Assembly: GCA_949358305.1 (NCBI GenBank) | Contig: OX442316.1 | Span: forward strand, 11,098,001-11,162,000 | Reading direction: 5' to 3' | Source of the DNA: Strigamia acuminata | Taxonomy: Eukaryota; Arthropoda; Chilopoda; Geophilomorpha; Linotaeniidae | DNA: 64,000 nt | Shown here: positions 27,265 to 36,391 of the stretch, in pieces | How positions within the stretch are numbered: the first letter of the stretch is position 1 | Layout of the letters: each line of letters begins with the position of its first letter | The notes under the pieces: model-generated | Database searches by the model: none | Seen by the model: only the letters and a program-made list of their open reading frames with translations | Told to the model about the DNA's origin: nothing | Translations under genes and position numbers: made by a program

Positions 27265-28098
27265 CGTCAGTTGTATAAACTTACACGTCGGTGTAACCGA
27301 GTTGAGATCAAGTTTTTTGGATTATGGTGGCCTTTCAAAGCCGATTAGAGTGAATGCGACTTTTATATACAATTTTTTTTGAGTGCATTTAGACAATGAA
27401 ATTAATGTTATAATAATAGGTGCGTTCAATTCTGGATGGCAAAGTAACTTATCTTCCTTAATGCGTTCAATCATACTCGATTTGTGGTATAGGAAGAAAA
27501 AGAGAAGTGATTTGTCCTCTTACAAATTGAACGCACTTAATGTCATTTTGGTTCCCGTGGAAAAGTTTAATTGTATGACAATAATTATAACAATTTGTGT
27601 AAATCACTTTTTATTATTACTATATTGGAAATTCAAAGCTGTTGTTGTTGTTATTGTTGCTGTTACTTTATTTTCGCTGCAATCCTCGCTTTGTACGGAC
27701 GCAAAGTGTAAGTTGTATGATGTGCAGCTTTTTTTCTCACTTGTAAGTTCCCTAGTAATTTCTAACTAGATCTTTTCATGAAACCAAATATGTTGATAAG
27801 GATTTTTATATAAGTTAAATAAAAGAATAAATAAAAGATAATTGAATTTCACTTTTTATTTTTATTTTAACATCAACAGAATATACTTCCTTTCCGAATT
27901 TCGTGAAATCTTCAGCATTTAGGACACGGAGATGGGTTATTATATTAATCATTTTATGTTTTATAAATTTAGGTTTGGGACATAAAAAACTAGGGTTAAT
28001 GGCGGAAATGACGTTGGTCTTTGAACACCAAAGCGATCAACAATCTATTTATTGGGCCATCGTGACTTTTGTGCTTCATCGCATTTCTTCTGTGATTC
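27265..28098 (+). other. 3' region of the SOGA/MTCL-type gene
   Basis: Starts at the stop codon. The first cluster of AATAAA signals is near 27819-27836. Open frames inside (27383-27769, 27903-28121) have no recognisable motif and the second runs into the inverted-arm element, so I do not call them genes. A MITE-like piece lies at 27418-27538. Confidence 0.4.
27418..27538. mobile_element. Possible small MITE-like element
   Basis: The stretch begins GGTGCGTTCAATT and ends AATTGAACGCACT, a 13-base near-perfect inverted pair (terminal base differs) about 120 bp apart, without coding potential. A related motif (ATGCGTTCAAATTGG) recurs once at 31434-31448. This suggests a family of short DNA elements; I could not define a target duplication. 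Confidence 0.35.
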
Positions 28099-30182
28099 GC
28101 TCAAAAAATTTACGTGATTAATTTTTTATCACTAGGTGGAATATGTGTGGCAGGAAGTTGTCACACTTCTAGAAGTTTCCATGGATTTTGATTGGCTATG
28201 CTAATTAGTCTGCACGCCAGGACTACTTTGCATATTCTTTTTTCAAGCTGGCTTTCGAGCGCAGTTTTCGCCATTCGGTGCCCGGGTCGGTGGAGGACGT
28301 ACACGTCCAAGGTTACTTGAATACACATCGAGGATTTCCTACGGTGAGTAAATTGATTTATTTTATTTTATTTTACACTTTGTTCCTCGCTTTGTTCTTT
28401 TATTTATGTGTGGCTTGTTTTCACACTGCGCTATTAATTTAGAAAGCGCAATAAGTTTTAATAACCGTAGTTTTCTAGGGCGTTTATATTTTGGCAGTTA
28501 ATTATAGTGGCTTGTTGTATTAAAGTAGTTTCTAGATTCAACTATCAACTTTGTTTTGACCTTTATTAATACGCTTTATACGCTTTATTAATTTTATAAA
28601 TTACTAATTTGATATTTTTCGTTTTTTAGGTTCGAATGTGAAGACTTCGGTGCTGCTAACCCATCCGGAGAATTTCCTACGCTCGAAGAATTTTTTGATA
28701 TAATTTTTATTCATTTCATTGTGCTTTTTTTGTATTTTTAAAGTTTAATAAAATTAATTTGTGTTGTTTAATTGTAATTTGCTGTAGTTGTATACAACTA
28801 CAGTAAATTACAATTGAATATTTATATAATTTAATTCGCGTTAATTTTATTTAAAATAAACATGCAAATAAAATGGGGAATCTGTATACCATCCCCTTTT
28901 TTATACTAAGTCCAAACCTATAAAAATTTGGCATAGATTCGCCTTTTTTGGACTTAGAATATTTTGCGAATAAATGACATAGCTTATAAAAAATAAAATT
29001 TTATTGAAATAAAAATATACACTTTACAAAAAAACTTACAAATTTTTCCTTAAAAGGAAAATAAATGGCTAATCAAAGGTTTAAGCGGGTTATAACGGAC
29101 CATTTAAGGATAATCTCGGGTAAACATCCCCCTTGAGACTCCGCCGTATTACCACACCCAGGACCCAGAGTGTGCCACGCTCTGGGCCCCTTCAAAATGT
29201 CCCACGATGGCTTCCTGATGTTTATGTTAACCTGAAAAAAAAAAACGTTCATACATACATAATTATGCGAAATTAAAATTATACAAAATTATATATGAAA
29301 CTGATACACAATTAAAATTATACAGTAGAGATTATGTTATAATTATAATAAGAAGAAATCAAATAAAATCTGAAAATAGGTTTAGCTGTCACGGAATTGG
29401 TCTACGCTGTCCGAGGATTCGGCTTTTATGCATATGCTCCGGTATCCATGTTGTCATCCATGTTGTCGTCCATGTTCTCGTCTACGTTATCGTCCGCGTT
29501 ATTCGACTCGTGCGTCGCCAAACCTATTTTTTAAAAATGTAAAATTAGCAACTTAAAAAAATGTAAAGAAAGTATATAAGTTAATAAAAGATTAATAACT
29601 AAATTTCCATTCCGAAATAAAGTTAAATAAAATATTTATAAAATATTAAATAAAACTAAAAAGACAAATTAAATTGAAATTCCTCTACTTCTTCTAAAAT
29701 GCAAAATAACGGATAAAAACTAAATTAATAAATTACCATGTAATTACAGTAGTACAATAAAATTGGATACAATTTCCAAAAAACATTAAACAAATATAAG
29801 GAAAACTAATTAAATATGCTCGCCTTAACCGTACAAAACACTACACTGTACAAAAATATAACTGTATAAATAGCTCAAACATAAAAGGCCAAAACGACTA
29901 ATAATTAATTCCATAAAAAACAATTTTAAAACCGCTAAATTAAACCTAAGAAGTAAAATTTGAGAAAAACTCACTCAGAACGCCGTGTGTGCTTCGCCTC
30001 CAAGCCGGAAATAAAAACTGGTGAAAATCTGAAGAGAAAAAATAAAGATGCAAAGTAGTCCTGGCGTGCAGACTAATCAGCATAGCCAATCAAAATCCAT
30101 GGAAACTTCTAGCAGTGTGACAACTTCCTGCCACACATATTCCACCTAGTGATAAAACATTAATCACGGAATTTTTTTAGCA
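28099..30182. mobile_element. 2.1 kb element with about 135 bp terminal inverted arms
   Basis: Left arm 28099-28233 and right arm 30048-30182 are inverted copies. Over the inner 107 bases, from ATCACTAGGTGG to GACTACTTTGCAT, I count two mismatches; the outer 25-30 bases are more diverged. Each arm holds a CCAAT-type box (GATTGGCT). Facing inward from each arm is a spliced-looking unit. On plus: donor GTGAGT after 28342, acceptor 28629, AATAAA near 28748. On minus: an exon ends at a GTGAGT donor near 29975, followed by an acceptor near 29526. The inner minus frame encodes an acidic run (ADDNVDENMDDNMDDNMD). There is no intact transposase. TTAA occurs at matching positions in both arms, but I cannot fix the target duplication. 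Family unknown. Confidence 0.6.
28771..28814. repeat. 44-bp spacerless palindrome
   Basis: Arms of 22 bases meet at GTA|TAC (28792/28793) with one mismatched pair; pairing continues outward with one more mismatch to about 28767-28818. It lies inside the inverted-arm element, just after the AATAAA of the plus unit, where the two convergent units meet. It could form a cruciform in DNA or a hairpin in either transcript. Confidence 0.6.
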
Positions 30183-30334
30183 CTTTTAGAAAGTATCACA
30201 AATATTTTGCAATAAAAAATTTAAACTTTCTTCCTTCGTGTTAAACGTAATATATTTATTCATATTTATCGTGTGTGTACTGGTATATCCAACACATGAT
30301 ACGTCTACTCACTGCTGTACGAAACAGCTCAGTG

Positions 30335-30381
30335 TGACGTAATGGTCTCTGTCATTGACGGTGGGCGTGCGAGTTCGAATC
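30335..30381 (+). other. Degenerate tRNA-like promoter boxes (fragment 1)
   Basis: TGACGTAATGG resembles a pol III A box and GAGTTCGAATC a B box, about 36 bp apart, a little shorter than in a real tRNA. No full cloverleaf can be folded by eye. A tRNA-derived SINE head or decayed tRNA is possible. Confidence 0.25.
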
Positions 30382-30593
30382 TGCTCTCGTTATTTCTTGA
30401 GTTGTTTTTTTTCAAGCTTCAAAAGACATAGCACATTTCGACGTCCTTTGATAAACGACTGGATGGCCCCGTGCTCCGAAAATAAACATTTATACAACAT
30501 GCAAGGAAGCCGTCTGTCAAAGATGGCTCGTGTGAATGTTTAATTTTTTTTCCTTTACTTAATGAGGCCTAGTATACAGGTGCTATAATCCTA

Positions 30594-30645
30594 TGACGCA
30601 TTGGTCAAATTTTAGTCGTATTCTTTGTGTACGGGGTTCGCGTCC
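30594..30645 (+). other. Degenerate tRNA-like promoter boxes (fragment 2)
   Basis: TGACGCATTGG and GGGTTCGCGTCC, about 40 bp apart, repeat the pattern of the previous fragment 260 bp away. The A-box-like words differ at only a few positions, so the two may be copies of one tRNA-derived unit. No acceptor stem is evident. Confidence 0.25.
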
Positions 30646-30730
30646 ATGTGGCGCATCTTTCCTTTTTCTTTTGAAGATCGAAATACGAATGTTAGTGAGT
30701 GTCTTCCTAATCTTCTAGTCATTTATTTAA

Positions 30731-30790
30731 TTTAGGAGCATTCAATAATAAGTCATTTATTTCACTTATTGTTATCAATTTAAAGAAACT
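30731..30790. repeat. Dispersed repeat, copy 1
   Basis: The stretch TTTAGGAGCATTCAATAATA...AATTTAAAGAAACT recurs almost unchanged, in the same orientation, at 34525-34583. The two copies bracket the hAT-type element. No coding potential. Confidence 0.6.
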
Positions 30791-31615
30791 GAAACAAAAA
30801 TTAGCATCCTGGAACAAGTTTAAAGAGAGCAAATATAAATATTTCAAAATTTCAAAATTAATCACCGTCCAAAAGCTACTTACCGATCTCGACTTTTTTT
30901 GTCTGTTTATTGTGTAGGAGCACCTGAAAAACAGAAGTTAAGCAGCTATAGGCCTAGTCAATACTTTGCAATCACACTTGCTTCTCATCCTTGCTTGACT
31001 AAGGTAGTGCAAAACTCGAAAATACAATGCACACAACCCTCATTTGCGTATTCATTCGGAGGCTTGCGCCTCCCTATCTCTCAACAAAATTGTAAATTGA
31101 TGTTCTTCGATCGATTTTTTTCATAAGTTCGCGTTCGTCCGTCGACTATTTGAAAATTGTTTTTTTTTATCAAAGTAAGTTCTGTATTCTGATTATTGTA
31201 TTGGAAATAGCTGCTATTCTTTGTGTATTAAAATTGAGTTTTCTATCCTTTTAAACATAAAAAAATTGAGAAATGATAAAAATAAAAATTAAATGGCTTC
31301 CGTAGATAAATTTATTAAAAAGTATCTAATTATGTAGAAAGTGTAGACAAAACATTACCAAGTTATTGCAAATAACATACAAGTTTAATTCACACTAAAG
31401 TGCGATAAAATAAAAAAGCAGACATTTTTATAGATGCGTTCAAATTGGTTTAAGATAAACCGCTTAAATGCTTTACGCTGATAACCTTGTTTTTCACTTA
31501 ATAAGTAAGTAATTCTATTTATCTTACTTAACTTTAAGCAAAGAGGTTGTGTCACTTATTTTTCAACTGTGACACAATCTGCGCATGGTTGTTTGAAGAA
31601 TTATTTCAGATCACA

Positions 31616-31623
31616 CCTGTATA
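31616..31623. repeat. Left 8-bp target site duplication (CCTGTATA)
   Basis: CCTGTATA directly precedes the left terminal inverted repeat and is identical to 34420-34427 directly after the right one. An 8-bp duplication is the hallmark of hAT transposition. Confidence 0.85.
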
Positions 31624-34419
31624 TAGGGATTGCAGTACCGGTTTCAGTATCGGTTCCAGTACCGGTATTAGTACCGGGATTCAGTACCAGTCTTGGTACC
31701 GAGGTTTTTTTCTGTTGGTACTGAGGGCCGGTACTAGTACCGTAAGCTTTTCTTGGTACCGGAACCGTCCCTCACACCGGAACCAGAACCGGTACTTTTC
31801 ATCATCATAAACAACACAACAACGCCACTTACTACCAGCATTTCTAATGATGTAGGTGGTGACAAATTTTATTTCACTCGTTATTTACTCCTTTTAAATT
31901 AACTTGGAAATAGTAATAATGGCAAATGGCTGAACTAGAACCGCAAGCATTTGAATATGGCACAAAAAAAGACTTGTACTAAATTTCCAAATCTGGTGCC
32001 ACAACTTCAAACCCCAATATCTCAACAACCTGACCACGGATTTTTTTATTTAAAAAACCAAACGATATAGAGGACCTTCTCCTCTACAAACCCTAAAAGG
32101 CAGAACACTCTACCCCTCTTGGTTTTCGAGCGGCGACCGTTTGAATTTGGTGCAACTGAAATTACAAAACCCAAATCTTCCAAGTTTTTAGCGTTTTTAA
32201 TTTCAGAGTTATTGTTTTCCGCATTTTTGTAATTCAGCGTTTTATGTTTTCAGCGTTGTTGCGTTTCAGAGTTTTTGATTTCCGTGCTTGCTACACGAAG
32301 GATCCCAGCGGGCTCCCCAGCGGGCTCCCCAGCGGGCTCCCCAGCGGGCTCCCCAGCGGGCTCCCCAGCGGGCTCCCCAGCGGGCTCCCCAGCGGGCTCC
32401 CCAGCGGGCTCCCCAGCGGGCTCCCCAGCGGGCTCCCCAGCGGGCTCCCCAGCGGGCTCCCCAGCGGGCTCCCCAGCGGGCTCCCCAGCGGGCTCCCCAG
32501 CGGGCTCCCCAGCGGGCTCCCCAGCGGGCTCCCCAGCGGGCTCCCCAGCGGGCTCCCCAGCGGGCTCCCCAGCGGGCTCCCCAGCGGGCTCCCCAGCGGG
32601 CTCCCCAGCGGGCTCCCCAGCGGGCTCCCCAGCGGGCTCCCCAGCGGGCTCCCCAGCGGGCTCCCCAGCGGGCTCCCCAGCGGGCTCCCCAGCGGGCTCC
32701 CCAGCGGGCTCCCCAGCGGGCTCCCCAGCGGGCTCCCCAGCGGGCTCCCCAGCGGGCTCCCCAGCGGGCTCCCCAGCGGGCTCCCCAGCGGGCTCCCCAG
32801 CGGGCTCCCCAGCGGGCTCCCCAGCGGGCTCCCCAGCGGGCTCCCCAGCGGGCTCCCCAGCGGGCTCCCCAGCGGGCTCCCCAGCGGGCTCCCCAGCGGG
32901 CTCCCCAGCGGGCTCCCCAGCGGGCTCCCCAGCGGGCTCCCCAGCGGGCTCCCCAGCGGGCTCCCCAGCGGGCTCCCCAGCGGGCTCCCCAGCGGGCTCC
33001 CCAGCGGGCTCCCCAGCGGGCTCCCCAGCGGGCTCCCCAGCGGGCTCCCCAGCGGGCTCCCCAGCGGGCTCCCCAGCGGGCTCCCCAGCGGGCTCCCCAG
33101 CGGGCTCCCCAGCGGGCTCCCCAGCGGGCTCCCCAGCGGGCTCCCCAGCGGGCTCCCCAGCGGGCTCCCCAGCGGGCTCCCCAGCGGGCTCCCCAGCGGG
33201 CTCCCCAGCGGGCTCCCCAGCGGGCTCCCCAGCGGGCTCCCCAGCGGGCTCCCCAGCGGGCTCCCCAGCGGGCTCCCCAGCGGGCTCCCCAGCGGGCTCC
33301 CCAGCGGGCTCCCCAGCGGGCTCCCCAGCGGGCTCCCCAGCGGGCTCCCCAGCGGGCTCCCCAGCGGGCTCCCCAGCGGGCTCCCCAGCGGGCTCCCCAG
33401 CGGGCTCCCCAGCGGGCTCCCCAGCGGGCTCCCCAGCGGGCTCCCCAGCGGGCTCCCCAGCGGGCTCCCCAGCGGGCTCCCCAGCGGGCTCCCCAGCGGG
33501 CTCCCCAGCGGGCTCCCCAGCGGGCTCCCCAGCGGGCTCCCCAGCGGGCTCCCCAGCGGGCTCCCCAGCGGGCTCCCCAGCGGGCTCCCCAGCGGGCTCC
33601 CCAGCGGGCTCCCCAGCGGGCTCCCCAGCGGGCTCCCCAGCGGGCTCCCCAGCGGGCTCCCCAGCGGGCTCCCCAGCGGGCTCCCCAGCGGGCTCCCCAG
33701 CGGGCTCCCCAGCGGGCTCCCCAGCGGGCTCCCCAGCGGGCTCCCCAGCGGGCTCCCCAGCGGGCTCCCCAGCGGGCTCCCCAGCGGGCTCCCCAGCGGG
33801 CTCCCCAGCGGGCTCCCCAGCGGGCTCCCCAGCGGGCTCCCCAGCGGGCTCCCCAGCGGGCTCCCCAGCGGGCTCCCCAGCGGGCTCCCCAGCGGGCTCC
33901 CCAGCGGGCTCCCCAGCGGGCTCCCCAGCGGGCTCCCCAGCGGGCTCCCCAGCGGGCTCCCCAGCGGGCTCCCCAGCGGGCTCCCCAGCGGGCTCCCCAG
34001 CGGGCTCGAAAACTAAGAGGAGTAGAGACTTGTGCTGTTCACGGTTTGTTTAGGAGAAAGTCCTCTATCTTTTCGTGTAAAAACCATTGAAATCCTTGGT
34101 AAAAAAAAAATTGGGATTTGTTCTTATGTTCTATCTGTAGTTTGGGCAAATGTGAATGTGTTGCCAACTTCAGCCTGGTGAATAAATTGTAGTACTACAG
34201 TATTATCTAATTTACATGACAAATAAATATTTTTGTTGAAAAATAGATTGATTATCCAGAACCGGTACCAATACCGGTGTCAGTACCGCTTTCGGTAGTA
34301 GTACCGGCCCAATACCGGTACCCATTTTTCATTCGGGACCGGAACCGAATATAGTACCGGAAATAAATTTCAGTACCGAATACCGGTACCATGAAAACCG
34401 TCCGGTACTGCAATCCCTA
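31624..34419. mobile_element. Complete non-autonomous hAT-type DNA transposon, 2796 bp
   Basis: The ends are 18-bp perfect inverted repeats, TAGGGATTGCAGTACCGG at 31624-31641 and its complement at 34402-34419. The start TAGGG fits the hAT terminal pattern, and an 8-bp target duplication flanks it. Both ends carry arrays of degenerate AGTACCGG-type words (31633-31795 and 34258-34408), as expected for subterminal transposase-binding sites. No transposase frame exists. About 1.1 kb is unique sequence; the remaining 1.7 kb is a 12-bp minisatellite. The perfect duplication suggests fairly recent insertion. Assignment to hAT is from end sequence and duplication length (established rule), not from a protein. 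Confidence 0.82.
32305..34007. repeat. 12-bp minisatellite, about 141 perfect copies, 83% GC
   Basis: The unit CCAGCGGGCTCC is repeated head to tail from 32305 to 33996 (141 full units), then 11 bases of a further unit. I see no variant in any copy. Because 12 is a multiple of three and the unit makes no stop in any frame, all three plus frames stay open for about 590-600 codons (PSGL, PAGS and PQRA repeats). These frames are by-products, not genes. The minus strand has GGGG every 12 bases. It sits inside the hAT-type element in otherwise AT-rich DNA. Confidence 0.95.
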
Positions 34420-34427
34420 CCTGTATA
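34420..34427. repeat. Right 8-bp target site duplication (CCTGTATA)
   Basis: Identical to 31616-31623 and immediately follows the right terminal inverted repeat of the hAT-type element. Confidence 0.85.
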
Positions 34428-34461
34428 CAAGCATGGTCATTAATCGATATTACTACATTTA

Positions 34462-34583
34462 TAGGAGCATTCAATAAGACCATTCATTTCATTTCGGAGT
34501 TTCAATAATAAGTCGTTTATTTCATTTAGGAGCATTCAATAATACGTCATTTATTTCACTTATTTTTATCAATTTAAGGAAAC
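34462..34583. repeat. Dispersed repeat, copy 2, with internal tandem units
   Basis: 34525-34583 matches 30731-30790. Upstream of it the words AGGAGCATTCAATAA and AGTTTCAATAATAAGTC recur at intervals of about 30 bp, so this copy is part of a small degenerate tandem array. No coding potential. Confidence 0.5.
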
Positions 34584-35363
34584 TTTAAGTATTTGCCTAA
34601 CCAATTTGAAAGCACCTACTGTAGGTAAAAAATGAAAAATTGCATAGTTAGAACGAGATGCATTGCTGACTTCGCACAAAGCTCAGGTCGTATTTAACAA
34701 GTCTCGCGACTCATCTACGCATTTACCCATCGTAATAAAAGTGCATGTCAGAATAGGCAAACTGAAAAACAAGTAGACGATAAAAGTACACATCATTGAC
34801 TACGGACGATTTCAATATTGATTCATCATCCCCAAGAGTTTATATTTATATGTTGTCGTTTTGGTTTTCAACATTCTACCATCGTGACAATTTAGCCCGT
34901 TAAACCATCGCTGGGTTACACAGACGAGTAAACATTCATGGGCTTCAGCTTCATGAAAATGCACTTTTAGTGTGATTGCCTAATTAGAAAAAAAAAGAAA
35001 CAAAATAAAAATTTTATAGTTTCTGAGAAATCGTCAAAGTTGACATTATACCTGACATGCAGACGGGTTTCGTGGAAGGTTGGTGATGGCCATTAGACCT
35101 TTGACGCGGTTCCGCTCTGAAGTGAACATCACTAAGCAGATTGGCATAAAGGTTTGGACTTCTGCAATTACTTTTTCAGATTTGTAAGAAATTCTTCATT
35201 CAATTTACCATCAAATTACCGATTGTCGTCGTCTTGTTTTTGCAGTGCTTCATTTTGTAAATGCGTGCGACGTGGCGTTGGCACAGGGGCACAATGACTT
35301 AAACTCGAAGAAACTATGAAAATTTAAATGTACAAAACGTGAAACGGTGTGAAAGGGTGAAAA

Positions 35364-36391
35364 CTAACGTCTGGGATAAACGGACGGAACAGCCCCGTAG
35401 GCATCGGATAAAGGTGGGGCGGTTGGCACCTGTTGAATCCGACTACCAACACTAATATTCCCCAAGCTTCCTGAATGTGGCCGGGCGCCAGGCTGAATTC
35501 CAGACACATTCGCACGTTTATTCTGTTAGGAAAATAAATTTAATGTAAATGTAGCGGAGCTTATAACGTGCACGGTAACGTCAATTTACCCCTGATGGAC
35601 TGGAAGATCCTGATCCTCTTCGACCAAAACTTGTCATATCCATTGATGTAGACCCATTAAGATTAATTGTGGCGTATGGAGTTAAATTATCTTCAGACCC
35701 TGACAAAAAAAATTACAAAATATAGCTTTTAGTTTACTTTTCGCATCTAAAAACATTTCTATCTGTAAGAACTGCCACGACGCGGCGCGCCCACGCGCGC
35801 ATGCTCGTTACGCTATCACTGATAAAAATTTCGCGCCCGTTTCATTTTCTGGAATCAACTAGAACCTGGCACTGTGAAGTTGATGACGAGATGTCGGCTG
35901 AAATTATTGGTCAACGTGTAAGTTATATTGTTTTACTCACTCAACTATAGTTTAAGAAAAAAAAAAAAAGACGTAAACATTGTATCTAGCGAGCGTTGTT
36001 GGTGTGATCTCTCTCGTGACAAATTCTCCCCCTACCGGTCCGCCATTGTCAAAAAATTACATTTTGCGACTTAAAAAACGGAAATTAAATAATATCTTAA
36101 TTTTTCCGAGTTTTTTTTAATCTTGTCTAACAAATTTGATTCGATCAGTGTTCGGTATCGTAATGAAAAATCAAAAAATATTGTAGAAATTTATTTTCTA
36201 CTCACTATATTCTCGTGGCAAACGCGATTGGCGTTTTTTATGATCTCGCTGAACTCCCGACGACGTCGGCTGGTTTCTTTGAAAGTATGTAAATCCAGTG
36301 TCAACATAAACGTCATCTTTTTTCTGCCTCTTTTGTGGCGGCCGACTGTGGTTGTTTTCGCTTTTGTGATTACTACTCCTTTTCTCAGTTT
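35364..36391 (-). CDS. Dscam A: cytoplasmic tail
   Basis: Three exons give a 151-residue tail. 36391-36206 is Lys/Asn/Ser-rich with VYVDTGFTYF. 35699-35590 encodes SEDNLTPYATINLNG, matching the conserved tyrosine motif of arthropod Dscam tails (PYAT-). 35522-35364 encodes a Pro-containing C-terminus ending VPSVYPRR and stop at 35366-35364. The Tyr residues are candidate SH2-adaptor docking sites (inference). This tail differs from that of B except around the PYAT position. Confidence 0.82.

Noticed and set aside
27903-28121. 72-codon frame MKSSAFRTRRWV...
   Set aside because: It runs into the left arm of the inverted-arm element, has no motif and no splice partner.
31057-31072. Hairpin GGAGGCTTGCGCCTCC
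   Set aside because: Short perfect stem, but no context such as a gene end or known RNA; may be chance.
32244-34090. Three overlapping 590-600 codon plus-strand frames with PSGL, PAGS and PQRA repeats
   Set aside because: They arise because a 12-bp unit without stops keeps every frame open. No gene context, and the array lies inside a transposon.
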